Source: JBAYJT01 sp041664965
Lineage (GTDB): Bacteria; Pseudomonadota; Gammaproteobacteria; UBA9339
Direction of reading: 5' to 3'
DNA length: 64,000 nt
Assembly: GCA_041664965.1 (NCBI GenBank)
Contig: JBAYJT010000001.1
Span: forward strand, 6,682 to 70,681
Below the pieces are notes generated by a model. That model ran no database searches. It had not been told where the DNA came from and saw only the letters and a list, made by a program, of their open reading frames with translations. Made by a program: the position numbers and the translations under genes. Numbering within the stretch: the stretch's first letter is position 1; each line of letters opens with the position of its first letter. Below, one piece after another: positions 56,898 to 64,000 of the stretch.

Positions 56898-58127
56898 CTA
56901 TTCGATGCCGTGCTCGATAGAAAGTTGACGCAAAATATACTCACCTAATAATGGAACAGCAAAAGAGTATTTACCAAATCTATTCTTATATATCAATCCA
57001 GAATGAGATAGAGCCAGTAACATTTGATTAACATGGCTTGACCCGAACGGTTTTTTTAGTAGTTTTTTTGATGCGATCACTGCATCCTGAACTGAAAATT
57101 CCTCACCATCTTTTTTTAAACCAGCTATTACCCGTAAAAGACTACCTTGCCTATCGGTTACCTTCGCCCATCTACCATAAAAAAAATCTGTATCAAGTTT
57201 TCTAATAATATCATCCTCTGATATATGTGGAACTTCTCCATTGTGTATTTTTGTTATCCAAACATCAAAAACCTCTTTGCAAATAAATTGTATAAAATAA
57301 GGATATCCTCCTGATAAATTGGCAATACTATCGACGGCTTTTTGAGAAAATTTAATAGGTGATTCTGAATCTTGGATGGGCTTAGTTATTGCTTCCTTTG
57401 TATCTTTCATGGTAAGTTGTTTCAAGAACAGCACATGAAACATCCGCTCTGCATATGTTCTAGCTTCTACTAATTTTGGGAACAGGGTTGGAAGTCCTGT
57501 AAGAATTAAAAAATACGGAATATTTTTCCTCTGTAGTGATTGAAATACTTCCAAAAGAAGAGATAACGGATATTGTTCACGCGCTGAATGATCAGTAAGA
57601 TTTTGGGCTTCATCATAAGCAAAGATTATTCCTTTGATCTCATCCTTATAACAAGAATGAATAGCACCCCATACTGTTTCTAAAACGGCTTTTAATTTAT
57701 CGGAAATTAAACCAGGTGTGTTCTGAAAAATATCCATAAGTTTTTCATAATTCATTGGCTCTTGAATATTTTTATATTCAGAAGAAAAACCCATAGAGCT
57801 ATTTTTTTTTGTTTCCACAATAAAAACAGAGGTTATTCTTGCTATATCTGCTAATATTCTAATTGCTAGAGTTTCTTCAGTAATGCTTGCTGATTCGGAT
57901 AAATCGGCTCCAGCCCAAAGCCATTTTTCTTCTTGCGCTATGGGCTTCAACGATTCTAGTAGAACTGTTTTCCCAACACCTCTAAGACCTGTGAGAACGA
58001 TATTTTGCGTAACAACCGTTTGTTTAAGAAGTTTTTTTATTTCATCTTGTTCGGACGTTCTCCCCGCCAGATAGGGAGGTGTGTGTCCAGCCCCTGGTCT
58101 AAATGGATTACAAAAATTGTTCGACAT
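56898..58127 (-). CDS. AAA/ORC-type ATPase with winged-helix end
   Basis: Nucleotide-binding protein of 409 residues. FRPGAGHTPPYLAGRTSEQD is the usual lead-in, the P-loop is GLRGVGKT at 47-54, Walker B is IIFAYDEAQN at 167-176, and the sensor region is PYFLILTGLPTLF. The lid has GGYPYFIQFICKEVFDVW. The last 90 residues look like a winged helix (EFSVQDAVIASKKLLKKPFG, SGLIYKNRFGKYSF). Family members serve as regulators, STAND-like sensors or defence ATPases. A consensus promoter overlain by a perfect 15-bp palindrome precedes it, with AGGGGGG as ribosome site. Function not known. Confidence 0.8.
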   Translation of the reverse strand: MSNNFCNPFRPGAGHTPPYLAGRTSEQDEIKKLLKQTVVTQNIVLTGLRGVGKTVLLESLKPIAQEEKWLWAGADLSESASITEETLAIRILADIARITSVFIVETKKNSSMGFSSEYKNIQEPMNYEKLMDIFQNTPGLISDKLKAVLETVWGAIHSCYKDEIKGIIFAYDEAQNLTDHSAREQYPLSLLLEVFQSLQRKNIPYFLILTGLPTLFPKLVEARTYAERMFHVLFLKQLTMKDTKEAITKPIQDSESPIKFSQKAVDSIANLSGGYPYFIQFICKEVFDVWITKIHNGEVPHISEDDIIRKLDTDFFYGRWAKVTDRQGSLLRVIAGLKKDGEEFSVQDAVIASKKLLKKPFGSSHVNQMLLALSHSGLIYKNRFGKYSFAVPLLGEYILRQLSIEHGIE

Positions 58128-58151
58128 AAAAAATACCCCCCTGTTAGTTAT

Positions 58152-58192
58152 TTATATAAATTTATAATATTGTATAAATTTATATAAGTCAA
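58152..58192 (-). promoter_or_regulatory. Promoter covered by a perfect 15-bp palindrome
   Basis: On the minus strand TTGACT (58187-58192) and TATTAT (58164-58169) are spaced by 17 bases. The inverted repeat TTATATAAATTTATA / TATAAATTTATATAA (58152-58166 and 58173-58187, six-base centre) covers the spacer and the -10 box. A dimeric repressor bound there would block transcription of the ATPase gene. Confidence 0.75.
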
Positions 58193-58239
58193 TTACTGGG
58201 TGTTAATTTACTGAAAGCTCTACGCTGAAACATCACCAA

Positions 58240-58270
58240 AAATAAAGGGGGCTTGTCGCCCCCCGATTTT
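58240..58270 (-). terminator. Terminator of the OPT transporter gene
   Basis: GGGGGC (58247-58252) and GCCCCC (58258-58263) with a five-base loop. On the minus strand the stem follows the stop codon of the OPT gene and is followed by TTTATTTTTGG, a standard rho-independent form. Confidence 0.8.
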
Positions 58271-58271
58271 T

Positions 58272-60326
58272 TTACATTGCAAGCGGCGGAAGTGCCTCTT
58301 GGTTCTTAGAGCCAGCGTGCTTTGTCGGTATTCTAACCAAATACCACGCAAGGAAGGCAAAAACCAATAAAGTTACTGCAAAGGTTGGATTTTTGAAGAT
58401 CATAGGCATCGGAATATTGAAGAAGGCGAAAGCAGCAAACACTAAGCCAATTAATGCTTCGCCAGCAATTAACCCAGATGCAACTAAAACCCCGATGTTT
58501 TCTGCATGGGTTTTTTGAGCATCGTTGAAATTTTTCTTTTGATATATTTTTTCCGCAAGCGCTTTAATTGCAGCACCTACAAACATAGCAAAAGTCGTTC
58601 CGATAGGTAAATACATCCCAATAGAAACTAGCATAGGACTTCTAACTTGTAATAAAATCAACCCCAGACCCATAATCATACCAACAATAACTAATGGCCA
58701 AGCCATAGCTCCACCAATAATACCTTGAGCCAAATATGCCATGAGCCCCGCCTGTGGAGCAGCTAGGTTAATACTACCAAAACCGCCCTCGTAGGGATGC
58801 AATGCTAGCTTACCAGCATTAATATCAGCCTGATTTAGCAGAACTAAAGGTAAAAACATGATAGCTGCAGAAATAATAACACCTAAAATATCTCCCAACT
58901 GCATACGCCACGGCGTTCCACCTAAAATATAGCCGACTTTTAAATCTTGGATCATATCGCCAGAGACGCAGGTAGAAATACAGATTACCGCTGCTATACC
59001 GAGCGTTGCTGCAATACCCGCTTTACCAGAAATGCCGAGAAATACCATAAGCAAAGCTGCAATAATTAAAGCAATCAATGTCAACCCACTTACAGGATTG
59101 TTGCTGGAACCAACGATACCAATTAAGTAGCCAGAAATAGCTGTAAGCACAAACCCTATAACAATCATAACCAGCGTTGCTAGAAGCGTTGCGAGCAAAC
59201 TCTGAGTAAAATAATAATAAAGACAGCCAGTAAAGATAGACATGCCCAAAATTCCAATTACCACCCATTTAAAATTTAAATCGCGATCAGTTCTTTCTAT
59301 GTGCTTATCCGTAGCAGTACCATGTCCAATGTCACCAAAAGCTCTCTTTAAACCTATAGCCAGGCTCTTTCTCATTCTGAACAAAGTTAAGCCGGCACTA
59401 GTTAACATCATACCAATAGCGATAGGACGAACGATAAATTTCCAAATCATAGTTGCCCAAGCAATCCAATCAGATTCTGCTGGAATTTGTCCAACCGCAG
59501 CAGCATTTAAATGTTGCCATTGATTGATAATTTCTGGAGCCAAGAAATACAGCATTAAAGGGACAAATAAACCCCACGCAAGTAAACCACCGCCAAAAAT
59601 TAGCGATATTAATTTGGGACCAATAATATATCCAACGCCGATAAAAGCCGGACTAATAGCTGGCGCGCTCAGAGCAATGCCTCCTTGTGTAACAGCAGTT
59701 CCTGCAGATTTCAAATTTACTGAAGCCTTAGCAAAGGAAACAAACTTTTGCCAACTAGATGCAAAAAGACTCAACTGACCCAATGCTTGAATTATTGCTC
59801 CCACGCCCATAGCATGAAATAAATATTTAGCATTCGCACCTTCACGTCTGCCCGCCTTATGAATCTCTGACGCTGCCAAAGACTCCGGAAAAACTAGGTC
59901 CTTATCTTCTACCATCATTTTACGTATCATGGTAACGAATAAAATTCCCAAAATACCACCAGCTGCCATAATAATTACGGATATAAAATAGTTCGACCAA
60001 GTACCAAACGTGGTCCAAATACCAGCTATATAAAAAGCTGGTAAAATAAAAATCGATCCGGAAGCTATACAATAACCACTAGAAGCAATGGTACGACTTA
60101 AGTTTTCTTCTAATATAGAGCCTTTCATAATCTTCAACAGCGCCATACCAACTACAGCAGCTGGAAAAGTTGCCGCAATGGTCATGCCTGCTTTTAGGCC
60201 CAAATAAATATTGGCTGCTCCTAGAACAACTGCCATTACCAATCCGATGACTAGAGCACGAATTGTAAGTTCAGCAAGAGAGGTTTCTGCGGGTACGAAA
60301 GGAATATGTTTTGTATGATCGGTCAT
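58272..60326 (-). CDS. OPT-family oligopeptide transporter
   Basis: Polytopic inner-membrane importer of 684 residues from MTDHTKHIPFVPAET, with about 14-16 hydrophobic helices. GAANIYLGLKAGMTIAATFP near the N-terminus, FPESLAASEIHKAGRREGAN near 150, and SGDMIQDLKVGYILGGTPWR near 460 are the OPT signatures. Substrates of bacterial members are peptides or metal chelates. The reading frame opens 10 codons earlier but GGAGAAACCAA directly precedes the chosen ATG. It has its own promoter and terminator. Confidence 0.93.
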   Translation of the reverse strand: MTDHTKHIPFVPAETSLAELTIRALVIGLVMAVVLGAANIYLGLKAGMTIAATFPAAVVGMALLKIMKGSILEENLSRTIASSGYCIASGSIFILPAFYIAGIWTTFGTWSNYFISVIIMAAGGILGILFVTMIRKMMVEDKDLVFPESLAASEIHKAGRREGANAKYLFHAMGVGAIIQALGQLSLFASSWQKFVSFAKASVNLKSAGTAVTQGGIALSAPAISPAFIGVGYIIGPKLISLIFGGGLLAWGLFVPLMLYFLAPEIINQWQHLNAAAVGQIPAESDWIAWATMIWKFIVRPIAIGMMLTSAGLTLFRMRKSLAIGLKRAFGDIGHGTATDKHIERTDRDLNFKWVVIGILGMSIFTGCLYYYFTQSLLATLLATLVMIVIGFVLTAISGYLIGIVGSSNNPVSGLTLIALIIAALLMVFLGISGKAGIAATLGIAAVICISTCVSGDMIQDLKVGYILGGTPWRMQLGDILGVIISAAIMFLPLVLLNQADINAGKLALHPYEGGFGSINLAAPQAGLMAYLAQGIIGGAMAWPLVIVGMIMGLGLILLQVRSPMLVSIGMYLPIGTTFAMFVGAAIKALAEKIYQKKNFNDAQKTHAENIGVLVASGLIAGEALIGLVFAAFAFFNIPMPMIFKNPTFAVTLLVFAFLAWYLVRIPTKHAGSKNQEALPPLAM

Positions 60327-60425
60327 TTGGTTTCTCCGGAAATAAAAATTGGCCAAATAGAATGTTTCCTAACTGCCCCTTGTGCACACCTACTTTCCAT
60401 CCGAAGAACCTTGTGCGGCAGTAGT

Positions 60426-60454
60426 ATAGTACTGTATTAAATAAATCTAGTCAA
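60426..60454 (-). promoter_or_regulatory. Promoter of the OPT gene
   Basis: TTGACT (60449-60454) and TACTAT (60426-60431) on the minus strand with 17-base spacing, about 100 bases before the start codon. Confidence 0.55.
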
Positions 60455-60469
60455 ATTAAGCAGTTGTTA

Positions 60470-61096
60470 TTATTTCCTTATGCCAAATAAGAAACAATGA
60501 TCAGTATTATCCATTTTGATCGAACGATATTTAAAGGCCGAGAAAAAAGCATGTAGCTCTAGCTTGGTAAAGTAATGGTGGGGTAAACCTTTTTCACAGC
60601 CGTCTAATGGAACAAAGGTGCGTTTTTCTACTTTTTCAAAACGTTCTGCCTGATTTCTTTTTTTTGGCATCGAAACAACTACAACGCCTCCCGGACGCAA
60701 GGTTCTTTCTATCTCAGCAATAACTTTTTGAATTTCACTAATCCTTCCGTGATGAATCACATTTACCGATAAAATAGCATCAAAAAAATTATCAGCATAT
60801 GGCCAATGTTCCGTCATTTCTTGCTTAATAAAATCAGCCTTTAAACTTTCTTTAGCTAGCCAATTTTTGCTTTCTTTTATCGCTTCTTCAGAATTATCAA
60901 GAGCAAACACATGCAAGCCATGTTTTGCTAAATAGACTGTGTGTCTACCAGTACCGCAACCAAGATCCAGGACTTTATTCACCTTATACTGACTAAATAA
61001 CTTTACAATTTCTGGCATAAATTCATGTGGTTCTTCAAAAAAACGACCTTGCTCTTTGAAAACCTTATCCCAAGCCTTTTTATCTTCATGTAACAT
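60470..61096 (-). CDS. Class I SAM-dependent methyltransferase
   Basis: Predicted methyltransferase of 208 residues. Motif I is VLDLGCGTGRHTVYLAKHG near residue 45, the acidic ribose-binding loop is HVFALDNSEEAI, and motif IV lies in FDAILSVNVIHHGR followed by RTLRPGGVVVVSMP. It resembles tellurite-resistance/TehB-like and small-molecule methyltransferases. The substrate cannot be told. It follows miaA by nine bases, so it shares its message. Confidence 0.88.
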   Translation of the reverse strand: MLHEDKKAWDKVFKEQGRFFEEPHEFMPEIVKLFSQYKVNKVLDLGCGTGRHTVYLAKHGLHVFALDNSEEAIKESKNWLAKESLKADFIKQEMTEHWPYADNFFDAILSVNVIHHGRISEIQKVIAEIERTLRPGGVVVVSMPKKRNQAERFEKVEKRTFVPLDGCEKGLPHHYFTKLELHAFFSAFKYRSIKMDNTDHCFLFGIRK

Positions 61097-61105
61097 AAAA
61101 CCTCT

Positions 61106-62062
61106 TTAGTTTTTCATCTCTTTTAAAATATAGTCAGCAACAGTTTGACTTAAGTTTCTATCATCGCTATAAAACCAAACCACATGTGGCCAACTTCTGA
61201 GCCAAGTCAACTGTCTTTTGGCCAGTTGCCGCGTTGCTACAACAGCTTCTTCACACATGTTGTCATAAGAAATTTCGCCCTTGAGATATTTCCAAGCCTG
61301 TCGGTATCCCACAGAGCGCAACGCTGATAAATCAGACGATAAATCTGAACGCTTTTGCAGCTCTTCTACTTCAGCAATAAAGCCTTCATGCAACATTTTT
61401 GCAAAACGCTCGGCAATACGCTTATGTAGGACTGTTCTATTTTGCGGACAAATTGCAATGTTTATTATTGTATAAGGCAATGGTTCTGACGCGTTAATAG
61501 AAAAAAGTTCACTGGGTGACTTACCTGTTAATTCATAAAGCTCTAGAGCACGCTGAATACGCTGCGCATCATTTACGTTAATACGCGCTCCGGCTGTAGC
61601 ATCTATATCCAGTAAGCGCTGATGCAAGGTAGCAATACCAAGGTTTTCCATTTCTTGACTTAAACGCGCACGAATCTGTGGATCTGCTTTGGGAAGATCG
61701 GCAATTCCTCGTTGCAAGGCACGAAAATAAAGCATCGTTCCACCAACCAAAAGCGGAATTTGTCCGACAGAACTAATGTTTTCTATGTGCTTTAACGCAT
61801 CTCGACGAAAATCGCCAGCTGAATATGAATCAGAAGGATCGCGGATATCTATGAGATGATGCGGCAGCTTCGCCCTTTCTTCCAAATTTGGTTTTGCCGT
61901 CCCAATATCCATACCGCGATATACCATGCTGGAATCAACGCTTATTACCGAACCAAAAAGATGTGGCAAGCGCTCACTTAGTTCAAGTGCAAGTCGCGTC
62001 TTGCCAGATGCTGTCGGGCCCATGAGGCAAATGATCGGAGGGAAAGTATTGTTCGATACCAT
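61106..62062 (-). CDS. miaA: tRNA dimethylallyltransferase
   Basis: Adds dimethylallyl to A37 of tRNAs reading UNN codons. The 318 residues match the family. The P-loop CLMGPTASGKTRLALEL is at residues 12-28, VDSSMVYRGMDIGTAKP follows, with HHLIDIRDPSDSYSAGDF and the VGGTMLYFRAL region. The C-terminal SVGYRQAWKYLKGEIS and ATRQLAKRQLTWLRS are present. hfq, usually next to miaA, is absent. The ATG follows a composite repeat with only four bases between and no clear ribosome binding site. Confidence 0.96.
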   Translation of the reverse strand: MVSNNTFPPIICLMGPTASGKTRLALELSERLPHLFGSVISVDSSMVYRGMDIGTAKPNLEERAKLPHHLIDIRDPSDSYSAGDFRRDALKHIENISSVGQIPLLVGGTMLYFRALQRGIADLPKADPQIRARLSQEMENLGIATLHQRLLDIDATAGARINVNDAQRIQRALELYELTGKSPSELFSINASEPLPYTIINIAICPQNRTVLHKRIAERFAKMLHEGFIAEVEELQKRSDLSSDLSALRSVGYRQAWKYLKGEISYDNMCEEAVVATRQLAKRQLTWLRSWPHVVWFYSDDRNLSQTVADYILKEMKN

Positions 62063-62066
62063 GATA

Positions 62067-62236
62067 TTAATTATAAATTGTGAATTATGAATGATGAATT
62101 TTTGGAAATGGTTTTTATCCTAAATATGTTCTTCAATAATTCATAACTCATAATTTATAATTCATAATTTCCCAAAAAAACATGTCTACACGTTTTCCTT
62201 ATAAATCAATAAGTTAAGAAAATAAGTTCGGTTCTC
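62067..62236 (-). repeat. Composite repeat, copy D (before miaA)
   Basis: On the minus strand this reads GAGAACCG..., TTAACTTATTGATTTATAAG, core ACGTGTAGACATGTTT, GGGAAATTATGAATTATAAA, a divergent middle, then AATTCATCATTCATAATTCA and ATTTATAATTAA, just before miaA. The middle differs from copies A-C while both arms are kept, suggesting that arm pairing rather than the interior is conserved. Confidence 0.9.
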
Positions 62237-62244
62237 TACGAAAT

Positions 62245-62844
62245 CTATTCCTCCTGGTGTAAATTTCTAGTAGCTTTATCCCAATTACCACTAACCATAT
62301 CTGGAAAAACCGAAACAGCCCGATCGATTGCGTCTATAATTAATACTTTATCACTGCGAGATGGCTTAGAAAGAACATAATCCGCAACTAAACCCCGATC
62401 TTTTGGGTGCCCAATTCCTAGCCGCAAACGATAAAAATCACCGCTACCCAAGGCTTTAATTATATCGCGCAAACCATTATGTCCGCCGTGGCCACCTCCA
62501 AACTTTAATCTAACAATTCCGGGCGAGAAATCTAAATCATCGTGGGCAATCAAAATTTCATCTAAAGAAATTTTGTAAAAATTAACAACTGCCTGCACAG
62601 CTTTGCCACTTAGGTTCATATAATCAGAAGGGATCATGAGATGTAATTTATTCTGCTTTTCTTGCAGGGTAAGGGAACCAAGTAAACTAAAGAGTTTTGG
62701 TGAAAGACGCAGATCTACACGGTAAACGCTAGCTAACTGGTCCACAAACCAAGCGCCAACGTTATGTCGTGTTTCCCGATATTCTGCGCCAGGGTTGCCT
62801 AAACCAACCACTAAGCGCAAAGATTTAAGCTGAGAACTGGACAT
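62245..62844 (-). CDS. pth: Peptidyl-tRNA hydrolase
   Basis: Releases tRNA from stalled peptidyl-tRNA. The 199 residues match the family. LVVGLGNPGAEYRETRHNVG contains the catalytic His, SDYMNLSGKAVQAVVNFYKI and AHDDLDFSPGIVRLKFGGGH, then GGHNGLRDI, cover the active site. It follows rplY by 18 bases, the standard order. A repeat separates it from miaA. Confidence 0.97.
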   Translation of the reverse strand: MSSSQLKSLRLVVGLGNPGAEYRETRHNVGAWFVDQLASVYRVDLRLSPKLFSLLGSLTLQEKQNKLHLMIPSDYMNLSGKAVQAVVNFYKISLDEILIAHDDLDFSPGIVRLKFGGGHGGHNGLRDIIKALGSGDFYRLRLGIGHPKDRGLVADYVLSKPSRSDKVLIIDAIDRAVSVFPDMVSGNWDKATRNLHQEE

Positions 62845-62862
62845 AATAATGTCCTCTCTATG

Positions 62863-63606
62863 TTATTTTCCCTTATCTTTTTCTTTGCCTTTTTCTTTAG
62901 CAGGAGCAGCCCCTGTTGCGCCTTCAGCTTTGGCCTCTTCCGCAGCAGCTTCTTTAGCTTTAGCTTCAGCCACAGTTTCAACCTCAGCAGAAACAGCCGC
63001 CGGAGCTACGGTTTCTTCAACAACGGCACGTGGAATATGTACGCTAGCTACTGCCCTATCGTTAGGACTATCTTTAACTAACCCAGGTATTTCTGTATTT
63101 TTCGGCAATTTCAGATCCGATAAGTGTAATGTTTGATCAATGTCCATAGCAGATAAATCAACATCGACGTATTCAGGCAAGTCAGCCGGCAAACAGCGAA
63201 TATCTATATCAGACAACAAGTGGGCAACCACGCCACCTTTGAGCTTCACACCAGGAGAAACATCTCCACCCTTGAAGTGCAACGGAATACGCATAGTGAT
63301 TTTTTCACTCGTGCTTACCCTTTGAAAATCAGCATGCAAAATACGCGGCTCATATGGATGACGCTGCAAGTCGCGCAATACAACTTTTTCTTCCTGATCA
63401 TTAATTTTTAACGTCAAGATGCGCGTATAAAAGGCCTCATTAGAGAGAGCTTGCAAAAATTTAATTTGCTCTACTGTAATATTCACTGGCTCTTTACCTG
63501 CCCCATAGACAATAGCGGGCACTAAATCGCTGCGACGTAAGCGGCGGCTCGCACCTTTCCCCACGTCCGCACGATTTTGCGCTATAATTGTAAAAATTGT
63601 TGACAT
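62863..63606 (-). CDS. rplY: 50S ribosomal protein L25 (CTC/TL5 form)
   Basis: Binds 5S rRNA. The 247 residues are the long CTC form. The N-terminal L25 domain has RADVGKGASRRLRRSDLVPA and IVYGAGKEPVNI, and the C-terminal beta-domain has IPLHFKGGDVSPGVKLKGGV and LPEYVDVDLSAMDIDQTLHL. It ends in an Ala/Glu/Lys-rich low-complexity tail of about 45 residues. First of rplY-pth. tRNA-Met lies 75 bases upstream in the same direction. Confidence 0.96.
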   Translation of the reverse strand: MSTIFTIIAQNRADVGKGASRRLRRSDLVPAIVYGAGKEPVNITVEQIKFLQALSNEAFYTRILTLKINDQEEKVVLRDLQRHPYEPRILHADFQRVSTSEKITMRIPLHFKGGDVSPGVKLKGGVVAHLLSDIDIRCLPADLPEYVDVDLSAMDIDQTLHLSDLKLPKNTEIPGLVKDSPNDRAVASVHIPRAVVEETVAPAAVSAEVETVAEAKAKEAAAEEAKAEGATGAAPAKEKGKEKDKGK

Positions 63607-63680
63607 ATTTAACCTCTTTTCATTTCGTAATTATAAACACACAGCTTCGCGACCAAAGCTGCAATAAACAAATAACAAAC

Positions 63681-63757
63681 TGGTGGCTATGAGTGGACTC
63701 GAACCACTGACCCCAGCATTATGAGTGCTATGCTCTAACCAGCTGAGCTACATAGCC
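63681..63757 (-). tRNA. tRNA-Met (CAU), CCA encoded
   Basis: Seventy-seven bases on the minus strand: acceptor GGCTATG/CATAGCC, D-arm GCTCAGCTGGTTAGAGC, anticodon loop CTCATAA, T-arm GTGG-TTCGAGT-CCAC, CCA encoded. The sequence follows E. coli elongator tRNA-Met; the paired 1-72 base shows that it is not the initiator. A lysidine-modified tRNA-Ile is less likely from the overall match. Confidence 0.93.
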
Positions 63758-63771
63758 CTTTAGACCTGCGC

Positions 63772-63800
63772 ATTGTGGTAAAGTGTGGGCGTTTTGTCAA
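63772..63800 (-). promoter_or_regulatory. Promoter of tRNA-Met
   Basis: A perfect TTGACA (63795-63800) and CACAAT (63772-63777) on the minus strand with 17-base spacing, 14 bases before the tRNA. It may also feed rplY-pth. Confidence 0.75.
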
Positions 63801-63847
63801 GAAAGCTCGATTTTTAATGGCAAACCAAGCATTTTAGCAATAAAGTA

Positions 63848-63915
63848 CCTAATTTTCACCAGTTTTATCCGAATTTTTTTGCTTTACACTGAAAATTAGG
63901 CTAAAATTCAGTGTA
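63848..63915. promoter_or_regulatory. Overlapping inverted repeats before an ATPase gene
   Basis: CCTAATTTTCA (63848-63858) pairs with TGAAAATTAGG (63890-63900), and TACACTGAA (63885-63893) pairs with TTCAGTGTA (63907-63915). The two share their middle arm, so either hairpin could form but not both at once. The second palindrome reaches the start codon of the gene at 63915. Confidence 0.6.
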
Positions 63916-64000
63916 TGCAAAAATTTATCCGAAACATCACCTCGGTTATGCAAGTCGCTCTAGATCGCGGTAAAAGTGTACTCCTCCTTGGCCCAAGACA
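63915..64000 (+). CDS. AAA-family ATPase, N-terminus only
   Basis: The first 28 codons of a gene running off the window: MQKFIRNITSVMQ, then LDRGKSVLLLGPRQ. The ending LLLGPRQ is the start of the P-loop of the DUF4143/AAA_14 ATP-binding proteins, whose N-termini look like this. No Shine-Dalgarno is visible; the start codon sits in an inverted repeat. The rest of the gene lies outside. Confidence 0.7.
   Translation, partial: MQKFIRNITSVMQVALDRGKSVLLLGPR

Noticed and set aside
61106..62062. Loss of hfq inferred from its absence beside miaA and hflX
   Set aside because: The gene may be elsewhere in the genome; the window cannot show absence.

Overview
The window looks like a piece of chromosome from an AT-rich gammaproteobacterium that is probably host-associated. 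Evidence for the lineage is the gene order tgt-yajC-secD, hflX-hflK-hflC, mreBCD followed by a yhdP-like gene, and rplY-pth, together with rpoH, IHF-beta, waaF and two lipid A aminoarabinose genes (arnD and an arnA-dehydrogenase-like gene). A lone IcmF/TssM gene, a DedA-PAP2-LssY fusion protein and several small orphan proteins with Ser/Thr/Pro-rich ends (one with a bilobed hydrophobic hairpin) recall Legionellales-type intracellular bacteria. That placement is inference from gene content; no rRNA gene is present.

Layout. 1-9958: protein export and tRNA modification (secD, yajC, tgt), an orphan membrane protein, fmt-hflC-hflK-hflX, ihfB, rpoH, waaF. 9975-16705: orphan proteins, the 3' half of the ATP synthase operon (atpG-atpD-atpC) directly behind a PPi-type phosphofructokinase, then coaBC. 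16722-28853: an orphan protein, a HigA-like regulator, an EamA permease, oligopeptidase A, a secreted phospholipase-D-family protein, apaH, a P-type cation pump and the cell-shape cluster. 29051-33843: an interrupted tRNA-Gln copy beside an intact tRNA-Gln, prs, pilD, and a SIMPL-ygjP-arnD operon. 33845-47777: one long minus-strand run holding icmF, rlmH, rsfS and a fermentation module (fhs, ackA, phaB, phaA, a phosphate acyltransferase and nifJ). 47845-53824: GNAT, galE, arnA-like, fba, tRNA-Arg, and an oxidative-stress pair (thiol peroxidase fused to pterin dehydratase, and sodB). 53831-64000: DedA-PAP2-LssY, a two-gene AAA-ATPase/membrane-protein cassette, an OPT transporter, methyltransferase-miaA, pth-rplY, tRNA-Met and the start of a second AAA ATPase.

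How it fits together. PPi-dependent phosphofructokinase, class I aldolase, pyruvate:ferredoxin oxidoreductase, phosphate acyltransferase, acetate kinase, formate-THF ligase and an acetoacetyl-CoA branch describe a metabolism that can run glycolysis to acetate with low ATP cost and no oxygen. Superoxide dismutase and the peroxidase fusion would protect its oxygen-sensitive iron-sulfur enzyme. ATP synthase subunits are also encoded.

The most striking non-coding feature is a dispersed repeat family. A short palindromic element (core AAACATGTCTACATGTTT-like, about 60 bp with its flank) occurs twelve times, always intergenic. In four of these places it is joined to a second AT-rich inverted repeat made of ATGAATTAT-type words, forming a composite of about 170 bp; a fifth copy of the second half stands alone before mreC. 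These elements abut the start codons of hflX, waaF, miaA and mreC. No transposase, CRISPR array, rRNA or prophage was seen.
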